From Oscillospiraceae bacterium (GTDB lineage Bacteria; Bacillota; Clostridia; Oscillospirales; Ruminococcaceae): DNA of 64,000 nucleotides. Position 1 is the first letter of the stretch. Every line of letters starts with the position of its first letter. Under the pieces are notes generated by a model. The model did not search any database. It was not told the origin of the DNA and saw only the letters and a list, made by a program, of their open reading frames with translations. Positions 1 through 6,821 of this stretch are shown here, in pieces. Where the stretch lies: positions 1 through 64,000 of the forward strand of contig JAGOPP010000008.1 of the NCBI GenBank assembly GCA_017991935.1, in the 5' to 3' direction. A program made the translations under genes and the position numbers.

Positions 1-59
1 CGTGGGAATATGGGCGTAGATTCACAAGTCGGTATCAAGCATATAAACTAAAAAAAACT

Positions 60-88
60 TTGCTTTTTTGCCTTTCTCATATTATACT
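60..88 (+). promoter_or_regulatory. Putative sigma-A promoter of the sortase/filament operon
   Basis: A TTGCTT box at 60-65 and a TATACT box at 83-88 are separated by 17 bp, about 85 bp before the first start codon. The first 100 bases are clearly AT-rich and hold no gene that I can see. It is the only promoter-like site seen before the run of co-directional genes ending at 6244. Confidence 0.5.
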
Positions 89-174
89 AATATATACCGA
101 TCTCTTTGTCAATCTTTTCGCTTTTTTCAGCGTGTTACTTTTTTCCTTTATCTGCCACTTTTAAGGATGATGAT

Positions 175-918
175 ATGCATTTTTCTTTTAAAAACACGCA
201 GGGGACATCCCGGCGCGGCGTGCTTACCTACACGCTGATTGCGGCGGGCTGCTTGCTTTTGATTTATGATATCGCGGTACGCCTTTCCGGCGGCCCGGCG
301 CCCGAGGAACCGAATATTCGAATCGACCCCGTGCCCACCCCGTCCTCGTCTTCCTCGTCCGAGCCGGAACCCGAGTCCACCCCGAGCTCCCCTCTTGCCG
401 ATTATGTGGGCAAGCTTGTCATCACGCAGGAAAGATCGGCCTACTCCGAGGGCGAAATGAAGCTGATTGTCCCGCGTTTAGAGCTGGAATCCCTTGTAAT
501 GAACGGTGAAACCAACGAAAGCATGGCAAAAGGCGTGGGGCTTTATAACTATTCCCAGCTGCCCAATGAGGAAAACGGCAATGTCAGCATTGTCGGGCAC
601 CGCGACATATACGGCAAGGAATTCTATTATATCGACACCATCACCGACGGCGATTTGCTTTATCTGGAATACAAGGGTATGCTATATACCTATGAATACA
701 TGGAAACCACCGTGGTAGAGGCCGACGATTGGGACCCCATCCGCGTGAAGGATGCGCCGCGTTTGACCCTGACCTCCTGCCATCCCATCGGAACCACCAA
801 AAACCGTATCGTCGTCACCGCGTCGCTCAAAGAGATTGCGCCGATTTCCGCGCCCTCGGACGCTGACGTTTCGGGAAAGGATGAACCGCATGTCCCTGAA
901 AGGCCCGGCGAACCATAA
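175..918 (+). CDS. Sortase (class D/E-like), membrane anchored
   Basis: Cysteine transpeptidase of the sortase family, expected on the outer face of the cytoplasmic membrane, where it cuts a C-terminal sorting signal and joins the protein to an acceptor amine. The 247-residue product has an N-terminal membrane helix (about residues 17-38), a Pro/Ser/Glu-rich spacer, and a sortase core with the catalytic His in VGHRD (about H142), Cys in TLTSC (about C202) and Arg in KNRIVV (about R211). The ATG at 175 was chosen because AAGGAT lies 6 bp before it; an in-frame ATG at 106 has no ribosome site. The 3' end overlaps the next gene by 29 bp, suggesting coupled translation. No LPxTG-type substrate is encoded nearby, so the target is unknown. 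Confidence 0.88.
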   Translation: MHFSFKNTQGTSRRGVLTYTLIAAGCLLLIYDIAVRLSGGPAPEEPNIRIDPVPTPSSSSSSEPEPESTPSSPLADYVGKLVITQERSAYSEGEMKLIVPRLELESLVMNGETNESMAKGVGLYNYSQLPNEENGNVSIVGHRDIYGKEFYYIDTITDGDLLYLEYKGMLYTYEYMETTVVEADDWDPIRVKDAPRLTLTSCHPIGTTKNRIVVTASLKEIAPISAPSDADVSGKDEPHVPERPGEP

Positions 919-2167
919 AATTCAAGCGTGCTTAGCCGGCGCTTTTGTCCTGTTTTGCGCCCTTGCGCTCATTTTCAGGGGCGTACAGGACACTTCCGCC
1001 GTTTCCAGCCCGGCATCCAGCGCGGTTTCGTCGGAAGCTTCATCCTTATCGGAAGCTTCATCCTTATCGGAAGCTTCATCAGAGCCGGAGGTTTCCTCCT
1101 CGTTCCCGGAAGCATCGTCAGAACCCGAAGCTTCGTCTTCCTCTTTGGCGGCTTCCTCAGCGCCGGCGGTTTCGTCGGAGGCTTCGTCTTCATCGGCCGC
1201 TTCTTCAGAGCCCGAGGAGCCTTCCTCTTCGGCCGCGGCCGTTTCTTCTTCCGCATCCGAGGCGGCGGTATCCTCGCAGGCGGAGGAGCCTGCGCCGTCT
1301 CAAGCCGAGTCCGAACCGGCCTCCGCGCCGGAGCCGCCCAAAGACGCGAAGCCGACCGTTTACGTGCTGGCCCCCTCCGCCTCGGGAACGGTCACATACG
1401 ACGGCAACAGCGCCACAATCGACGCGTCCAACACCGCCGAGGGCTATGTGATGGCCAAGTATGAAGGCTCCGTTTCAAAAATCAAGATCCAGATTACCGG
1501 TCCAAACGACGTGACCTATACATATAACCTGCATCCCGGCTGGGGATACGAGACTTTTCCGCTCACCTCGGGAAGCGGCGGCTACACCGTAAATATATTG
1601 GAGAACATTTCCGGCACGCAATACGCCCTCGCGCTTGGGCAATCCATCAGCGTATCGCTGAGAAGCTCCCTGCTTCCCTATCTCTATCCCAGCCAATACG
1701 TCAACTTCAGCTCAAAATCCACCGCCGTCTCAAAAGGCGCGGAGCTGACCCGGGGCCTTACAGGCGAGCTTGAAAAGGTGCAGAAGGTTTATAATTACGT
1801 CGTCAAGAACATCAGCTACGACTTCGACAAGGCCAGCACCGTGACGTCCGGCTATCTGCCCTCTCCGGATTCTACGCTGAGCGCGGGCAAAGGCATCTGC
1901 TTTGATTATGCCGCGCTTATGGCGACGATGCTGCGTACACAGGCCATCCCCACGCGCCTTGAAATCGGCTATGTGTCCGGCGGTATTTACCACGCATGGA
2001 TCAGCGTATACACGAACGAGCAGGGCTGGATCAACGGCATCATCCAGTTTGACGGGCAGGACTGGAAGCTGATGGACCCCACCTTCGCCTCCAGCGGAAA
2101 CTCCAGCGGCGAAATTATGTCGTTTATCGGAAACGAAAGCAATTACAGCATAAAATATATCTACTGA
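890..2167 (+). CDS. Exported transglutaminase-like protein with Ser-rich stalk
   Basis: A 425-residue protein with an N-terminal membrane helix (about residues 10-32), a long low-complexity Ser/Ala/Glu/Pro stalk (about 35-150), a beta-type region, and a C-terminal transglutaminase-like domain. The Cys-His-Asp triad is visible as GICFDYA (about C337), YHAW (about H368) and LMDPTF (about D396). Such domains act as cysteine peptidases or amide cross-linkers; which applies here is not decidable. The stalk and helix place the domain outside the membrane. The ATG at 890 follows GGGAAAGG by 11 bp; the ATG at 881 is too close. It overlaps the sortase gene, and the pairing suggests both act on surface proteins. 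Confidence 0.85.
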   Translation: MSLKGPANHKIQACLAGAFVLFCALALIFRGVQDTSAVSSPASSAVSSEASSLSEASSLSEASSEPEVSSSFPEASSEPEASSSSLAASSAPAVSSEASSSSAASSEPEEPSSSAAAVSSSASEAAVSSQAEEPAPSQAESEPASAPEPPKDAKPTVYVLAPSASGTVTYDGNSATIDASNTAEGYVMAKYEGSVSKIKIQITGPNDVTYTYNLHPGWGYETFPLTSGSGGYTVNILENISGTQYALALGQSISVSLRSSLLPYLYPSQYVNFSSKSTAVSKGAELTRGLTGELEKVQKVYNYVVKNISYDFDKASTVTSGYLPSPDSTLSAGKGICFDYAALMATMLRTQAIPTRLEIGYVSGGIYHAWISVYTNEQGWINGIIQFDGQDWKLMDPTFASSGNSSGEIMSFIGNESNYSIKYIY

Positions 2168-2186
2168 TTTTTGAGGAGGACGGGAC

Positions 2187-3233
2187 ATGGCATCTTCACG
2201 GCGCATGTTATCCGCTGAGGAAACTTCCGCCTTCTGCGCGCAGACCGCGATGATATTGAAGGCGGGCATCCCCCTTGCGGAAGGGCTTTCCATCATGCGG
2301 CAGGATACCCCCTCAGGGGACGGGCGTGAAATTATGGATGTGCTCGCGAAGGCGGCGGACGCCGGCGCGCCCCTGCATGAGGCGCTCGAGGCGGCGGGCT
2401 GCTTCCCCTCTCATGTGGTGGAAATGGCGCGCATCGGCTCCGAATCCGGGCGGCTCGACGAGGTTATGGATTATTTGGCCCAATACTATGAGCGCGAAAA
2501 TTCCGTCGCCAAAAGCGTCCGGAGCGCCGTTACTTATCCGCTGGTGATGATTGTGATGATGCTGCTGGTCATCGGCGTGCTCATCATTAAGGTTATGCCC
2601 ATTTTCCGTCAGGTGCTCACGCAGCTCGGCGGTGAAATGGCCCCCTTCGCGCAGGGCGTGATGGAGCTCGGGGCGGCGGCCGGCAAGTATTCCGCCGTCA
2701 TCGTCGCGGTGATTGCGGCGGTTGCGCTGCTGCTCTGGGCCTTTACGAAATCCCAAAGCGGAAGAGAGCGCCTCGCGCGTTTCCGCGCCTCCTTTTTCGC
2801 GACGCGCGGCCTGTCCGAGCAGATCTCCTCCGGGCGCTTCGCTTCCGCGATGGCGCTGATGCTTTCCAGCGGCCTTGACACCGACCGTTCCGTGGAACTT
2901 TCCCTCGGGCTGATCGATAATCCCCGCGTGCACGCTAAAATAGAGGAGATCCGCAGCCTGATGGCGGGCGGCTCTCCCTTTTCCAAGGCGCTTGAGGCTA
3001 CGGGCGTATTCTCCGGCGTTTATTCCAGAATGGTATCTGTGGGCTTCAAAACGGGCTCCATGGATGCCGTCATGCGCAGGCTTGCCGACCGGTATCAGGA
3101 GGAGACGGATGCAAAAATTACCGGACTCGTCGCCATGATCGAGCCCTCCTTGGTGGCTGTATTTTCCGTGATTGTGGGGATGCTGCTGATCTCCGTTATG
3201 CTCCCGCTCATGGGGATCATGTCGTCCATCTGA
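2187..3233 (+). CDS. Type II secretion/type IV pilus inner-membrane protein, GspF/PilC family
   Basis: Polytopic membrane protein of the GspF/PilC family, the platform that connects a cytoplasmic ATPase to pilin assembly. The 348 residues show the usual two-repeat design: a cytoplasmic helical domain (residues about 12-105, with the AGIPLAEGL and GSESGRLDEV motifs), a membrane pair near 110-190, a second cytoplasmic domain (about 215-310, again with a GFKTGSMDAV motif) and a C-terminal helix. It is shorter than the usual roughly 400 residues because the N-terminal extension is missing. The start follows GAGGAGG by 7 bp, 19 bp after the transglutaminase gene, so it is co-transcribed. Confidence 0.92.
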   Translation: MASSRRMLSAEETSAFCAQTAMILKAGIPLAEGLSIMRQDTPSGDGREIMDVLAKAADAGAPLHEALEAAGCFPSHVVEMARIGSESGRLDEVMDYLAQYYERENSVAKSVRSAVTYPLVMIVMMLLVIGVLIIKVMPIFRQVLTQLGGEMAPFAQGVMELGAAAGKYSAVIVAVIAAVALLLWAFTKSQSGRERLARFRASFFATRGLSEQISSGRFASAMALMLSSGLDTDRSVELSLGLIDNPRVHAKIEEIRSLMAGGSPFSKALEATGVFSGVYSRMVSVGFKTGSMDAVMRRLADRYQEETDAKITGLVAMIEPSLVAVFSVIVGMLLISVMLPLMGIMSSI

Positions 3234-3257
3234 CGGCGTTAGGAAAGGTGCGGCAAA

Positions 3258-3617
3258 ATGAAGCGATTTTCCATGCCGGGCAATCCATATCGGCACGCGC
3301 GGGGCGCCGTACTTTCGGCGGCCTTCTTCGTGCTCGTATTCATGCTGTTCCTGTACGGGCTCGGCTCCGTGTCGAGGACGGCGGAAGCAGAACGCATCAA
3401 ATCCCTGCGCAGCGCCGTGTCCCGCGCCGCCGTACACTGCTACGCGGCCGAGGGCTTTTATCCCCCCACCCTTTCCTATCTGGAAAGCGCGTACGGACTC
3501 CAGATCGACCATGAAAAATATATGATCGACTACCGGTGCTTCGCGTCCAACATCATGCCTGAAATTACCGTTCTGCCGCGCCACATGTCGCCGGTTGGAG
3601 AGGGGGGCGCGGCATGA
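3258..3617 (+). CDS. Small single-pass protein, pilin-like
   Basis: A 119-residue protein with a short basic N-terminus, one hydrophobic helix (about residues 17-37) and a helical segment rich in Arg/Ala/Ser continuing into a globular part. The stretch after the membrane helix (ERIKSLRSAV..CYAAEGFYPPTLSYL) resembles the alpha-1 helix and first loop of type IV pilin-like proteins, where a YPPTL-type motif is common. The classic prepilin cleavage motif with Glu at position 5 is not evident, so I do not call it a processed pilin. It lies 24 bp after the gspF-like gene and overlaps the next gene by 4 bp. Confidence 0.7.
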   Translation: MKRFSMPGNPYRHARGAVLSAAFFVLVFMLFLYGLGSVSRTAEAERIKSLRSAVSRAAVHCYAAEGFYPPTLSYLESAYGLQIDHEKYMIDYRCFASNIMPEITVLPRHMSPVGEGGAA

Positions 3618-4111
3618 AGCTGATTGCAAAGCCCCGGGAGCATTTGATCGACGTGCTGTTCTCTCTGGCGCTTTTCTGCGTATTTGCCGTTTCCGCGCTC
3701 GCCGTGGTCATCATGGGCGCGGACGTGTACGCCGGTATTACGGAAAATATGGACCGCAATTTTACAACGCGGACTTCCGTCGCCTACCTATCCGAAAAAA
3801 TCAGGCAGAACGACACGTCCGGCGGGGTATCCATCGGCGAGATGGACGGCGGTACCGCTCTGGTGCTTGAGCAGAGCTACGACGGTGTCGCGTATCAGAC
3901 GTGGATTTATCTGCATGATGGCAGCCTCATGGAGCTTTTCATCCGTAAGGGAAGCGCTTTTTCTCCTGAAAACGGCAACGCGATCATGGAGCTTCGCGCC
4001 TTTTCCGCCGAGCTCGACGGGAAGCTGTGCAGTTTTACGGTCACCGGCGCGGGCGGGCATACCGCGGGCGCTTCCGTCGCCTTGAGAAGCAGTCAAGACC
4101 GGCTCCCATAA
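3614..4111 (+). CDS. DUF4860-like single-pass protein of the filament operon
   Basis: A 165-residue protein with one membrane helix (about residues 13-38) and an exported beta-rich remainder. The arrangement and wording (YLSEKIRQND near residue 58 and EQSYDGVAYQTWIYLHDGSL further on) recall the DUF4860 family of Clostridia, which is found next to type II secretion/type IV pilus genes; this is from memory and was not searched. The start codon overlaps the stop of the previous gene (ATGA), so translation is coupled. A role as a minor pilin or assembly factor is inferred from context only. Confidence 0.7.
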   Translation: MKLIAKPREHLIDVLFSLALFCVFAVSALAVVIMGADVYAGITENMDRNFTTRTSVAYLSEKIRQNDTSGGVSIGEMDGGTALVLEQSYDGVAYQTWIYLHDGSLMELFIRKGSAFSPENGNAIMELRAFSAELDGKLCSFTVTGAGGHTAGASVALRSSQDRLP

Positions 4112-4195
4112 ACGCGAGAGCTTATTTTCCGGCTCATTTTACGCCGGACTGCATCCGATTTCCCTGAAATAAAATACGCAAAAGTTACGGCGGTG

Positions 4196-4630
4196 ATGAA
4201 TTTGGCAAAATTACAGGGACGCCCGGTATCCGGCTCCAGCCTGTTTCTGACCGAGCTGATTATTGGTATTCTGTTTTTCTCGTTCGCGGCGGCTATCTGC
4301 GTCCAGCTTTTTGTCAAAGCGCACCTCATCAGCGTCAGCGGCGACGAGCTCAGCGCCGCCGTCAATATCGCGCAGACCGCCGCCGAAAGCTTCTCCCTTT
4401 CCGGGGACGCAAAGGGCACGGCGCGGCTGCTGGATACCGAAGCCTCCTCCCCCATCACGGTCGGCTACGACGAGAATTGGGAGCGCGCTTCTCAGGACGG
4501 CGAGACTGCATACAAGCTGCTGATTGCCGTGGACGAATCCGCCGCCCTGCGCAGCGCGGAGATATCGGTGGAAAAGGCCGGCGGAGAAGTGATTTACAGC
4601 ATCCGCGCCGTAAAATACGCCGGTCAATAA
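4196..4630 (+). CDS. Pseudopilin-like single-pass protein
   Basis: A 144-residue protein with a hydrophobic N-terminal helix carrying TELIIGILFFSFAAA, close in style to the TLIELLIVIAI helix of type IV prepilins, followed by a helical and beta region. A Gly several residues before the helix could be a prepilin peptidase site, but the spacing is not canonical. The start is ambiguous: ATG at 4196, or GTG at 4193 directly before it; no strong ribosome site is visible. An 84 bp gap separates it from the previous gene. No prepilin peptidase is encoded in the window. Confidence 0.68.
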   Translation: MNLAKLQGRPVSGSSLFLTELIIGILFFSFAAAICVQLFVKAHLISVSGDELSAAVNIAQTAAESFSLSGDAKGTARLLDTEASSPITVGYDENWERASQDGETAYKLLIAVDESAALRSAEISVEKAGGEVIYSIRAVKYAGQ

Positions 4631-4649
4631 GGGATAAGGAGGACGCGTC

Positions 4650-5156
4650 ATGAGAAAAAACGGAATCAACGTCGGCACGTCTTCCATCTTGATGATATTT
4701 GTGCTGCTGTGCCTGACGGCCTTCGCCACGCTTTCCATGGCGTCGGCAAACGCGGACTATAAGCTCGCGCAGCGGGCCGCGCGCTCCGTTTCGCTCTACT
4801 ATGAGGCGGACGCCAGAGCGCAGGCAATGCTGGCGCGGATAGAGGATATGTTAATCAAGGCCGCGGACCTGCCGGATGACGCCTATACCGAGCTGTTTGC
4901 TTCGGACGCGCTCTACGAAAAGGGCGGCGGAAGCATACAGCTCCGTACGGAAACGGAGGATACCGCCGTATGGATCGCATACCAAATACCCATTGATGAC
5001 AACAGGACGCTGAGCGTCTCTCTGGAAGCTCCGCGGCCCTATACCGACGGCTCCGCGTACAAAATCACCGCGTGGCAGGTGCTCTTCACCGGCGAATGGG
5101 AGGCCGACGAAGGCATAGACGTATGGGGCGGAAGCAGCCCGGACGCTCAAAAATAA
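4650..5156 (+). CDS. Single-pass pilin-like protein of unknown function
   Basis: A 168-residue product with one N-terminal membrane helix (about residues 11-32, preceded by GTSS) and an exported remainder that begins with a long helix (ADYKLAQRAARSVSLYYEADA) of the type seen in PilX or GspK-like minor pilins. AAGGAGG lies 7 bp before the ATG. The gap to the previous gene is 19 bp and to the ATPase gene 23 bp. The family is not one I can name securely. Position and architecture argue for a structural component of the filament-like apparatus. Confidence 0.65.
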   Translation: MRKNGINVGTSSILMIFVLLCLTAFATLSMASANADYKLAQRAARSVSLYYEADARAQAMLARIEDMLIKAADLPDDAYTELFASDALYEKGGGSIQLRTETEDTAVWIAYQIPIDDNRTLSVSLEAPRPYTDGSAYKITAWQVLFTGEWEADEGIDVWGGSSPDAQK

Positions 5157-5179
5157 GCCTTGGTTTGGGGAGAAGAAAT

Positions 5180-6244
5180 ATGGATATCATGCAGATATTG
5201 GAGGACGCGGTCAGGCGGCGTGCGTCGGATGTATTCATCGTGGCGGGCCTGCCGGTATCCTATAAGATAAACGGCGCTATTACGCGATGTGATTTGAAGA
5301 GCCTCTCCCCCGGCGACACCGAGGATTTGGTGCGCGGCATTTACGCGCTGGCGGGGCTGCGGGATATATCCCGTGTCTGCCTGTGCGGCGACGACGATTT
5401 TTCCTTCTCCGTCAGCGGGATCTCCCGCTTTCGGGTAAGCGCCTATAAGCAAAGAGGCTCGCTCTCCGCGGTGATACGCATCGTCACCTTCGATATGCCC
5501 AACCCGGACGAACTCGGCATCCCCGGCACCGTCATGTCCCTCGCCGACAGGACAAGGGGGCTGGTGCTTGTCACAGGCCCCGCGGAAAGCGGCAAATCGA
5601 CCACGCTCGCCTGCATCATTGACCGCATTAACTGCTCACGCAGCGCGCATGTGATTACCCTTGAGGACCCGCTGGAATACCTGCACAGGCATAAAAAAAG
5701 CATTGTCAGCCAGCGCGAAATCAATACCGACACCGAGAGCTACGCCAAGGCCCTTCGCGCTTCCCTGCGCCAGTCGCCGGATGTCATCCTGCTTGGCGAA
5801 ATGCGTGATTATGACACCATCAATGTCGCGATGACCGCCGCGGAGACAGGGCATCTTGTCTTTTCCACCCTGCACACCGTGGGCGCCGCAAACACCATAG
5901 ACCGCATCATCGACGCCTTCCCGCCCGGCCAGCAGTACCAGATACGCGTACAGCTCGCCATGGTGCTGCAGGCTGTGGTGTCCCAGCAGCTTGTCCCGAC
6001 CGTAAACGGAGACATGGCCCCCGCCTTTGAGATCATGCTGGTCAATGACGCCGTGCGCAATATGATACGCGAATCAAAAATACACCAGATCGACAGCGTG
6101 ATCCAGTCCTCCGCCCCGGCGGGGATGCTTGCCATGGACGCCAGCCTGCTGAGCCTCTTCAAGGACGGAATCATATCGGAGCGCGAGGCTCTGATCTACA
6201 GCTCCTATCCCGAGCAGATGAAAAAAAGGATGGCGGCCGGCTGA
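5180..6244 (+). CDS. pilT: PilT-type secretion/retraction ATPase
   Basis: Hexameric P-loop ATPase of the secretion superfamily, PilT branch; in type IV pili this protein powers filament retraction. The 354 residues contain an N-terminal PAS-like domain, Walker A at 133-141 (GPAESGKST, with Ala-Glu where GPTGSGKST is usual), an Asp-box/Walker B region ending in LLGEMRD (204-210), the His box around 225-233 and the PilT signature AVRNMIRE (291-298). The ATG at 5180 was chosen because it begins the PAS domain; GGGGAGAAG precedes it. No PilB/GspE-type extension ATPase is present, so this may be the only motor of the cluster. Confidence 0.9.
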   Translation: MDIMQILEDAVRRRASDVFIVAGLPVSYKINGAITRCDLKSLSPGDTEDLVRGIYALAGLRDISRVCLCGDDDFSFSVSGISRFRVSAYKQRGSLSAVIRIVTFDMPNPDELGIPGTVMSLADRTRGLVLVTGPAESGKSTTLACIIDRINCSRSAHVITLEDPLEYLHRHKKSIVSQREINTDTESYAKALRASLRQSPDVILLGEMRDYDTINVAMTAAETGHLVFSTLHTVGAANTIDRIIDAFPPGQQYQIRVQLAMVLQAVVSQQLVPTVNGDMAPAFEIMLVNDAVRNMIRESKIHQIDSVIQSSAPAGMLAMDASLLSLFKDGIISEREALIYSSYPEQMKKRMAAG

Positions 6245-6267
6245 TCGTTAAGATAGAAAAACAAAAA

Positions 6268-6305
6268 ACGGAACGGCTCGTTTTGAAGCGGCCGCTCCGT
6301 TTTTG
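6268..6305 (+). terminator. Rho-independent terminator after the filament operon
   Basis: ACGGA-x-CGGC on the left pairs with GCCG-x-TCCGT on the right and is followed by TTTTTG. It lies 24 bp after the ATPase stop codon and closes the plus-strand operon. A few mismatches are present in the stem. Confidence 0.75.
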
Positions 6306-6544
6306 TTTGAGCCGTCCGGTTTGAATCCGGGACAGCCGGGGCTTGGTTCTTCTCTATTCCGCGCATACTATCGCCCATGACGCTTTTTCCATCCGGCGAA
6401 ACCACGGACTCTGGAGCCCTCCGTCCGACGGAAACGGTTCCGCGCCTCGCGTCCCCCGTGGGCGCAAAACCCGCCCAAACATTTTGAGCACGAAAACAGC
6501 GCCGCCCGAAAAGGCGACGCTCCCATGTTTCGCTCGGAACGTCC
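6306..6544. other. Intergenic region without recognisable feature
   Basis: About 240 bp between the filament operon terminator and the 3' end of a minus-strand small gene. I see no convincing reading frame, RNA gene or long repeat. A tRNA T-arm-like string at 6319-6336 has no matching acceptor stem. Confidence 0.4.
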
Positions 6545-6727
6545 TCAGCGGATGACGCCGTACTGCTTCATCATATCGCGGAGCTTTTCGACCATCTCGG
6601 CGGCCATCGCGGAGAACTCGTCGGCGGCGCCGCCGTCGCTTCTGACCTTATGGATCTGGGACTCGATATAATCGGCAGTCTTTATCATAACGGTAGAATT
6701 GTTGATCTGATCTTCGATACTAAGCAT
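6545..6727 (-). CDS. Small protein of unknown function (60 aa)
   Basis: A 60-residue hydrophilic, probably alpha-helical protein starting MLSIEDQINN and ending KQYGVIR. The ATG at 6727 is preceded by GGGGAGG at 9 bp; an upstream in-frame ATG would run over the promoter. There is no membrane helix or cysteine motif and I do not recognise the family. It is a monocistronic gene with its own extended -10 promoter, and 94 bp separate it from the ABC permease stop codon upstream on the same strand. Confidence 0.65.
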   Translation of the reverse strand: MLSIEDQINNSTVMIKTADYIESQIHKVRSDGGAADEFSAMAAEMVEKLRDMMKQYGVIR

Positions 6728-6758
6728 AGTGATAGCCTCCCCGGTTTGTGATGACGTC

Positions 6759-6767
6759 ATTATAACA
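6759..6767 (-). promoter_or_regulatory. Extended -10 promoter of the 60-aa gene
   Basis: On the minus strand TGTTATAAT (TG-n-TATAAT) sits about 32 bp before the start codon, with no good -35 box. This is a textbook extended -10 element, and it supports expression of the small gene independently of the upstream ABC operon. Confidence 0.6.
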
Positions 6768-6821
6768 TATAGAATTGCCAATTAAAAGGTACTTTTTATA
6801 AATTTTTGATTGATTTTACTT

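Noticed and set aside
6319-6336. tRNA T-arm-like string CCGGTTTGAATCCGG
   Set aside because: No matching acceptor, D or anticodon arms are present on either side, and no CCA end is seen.
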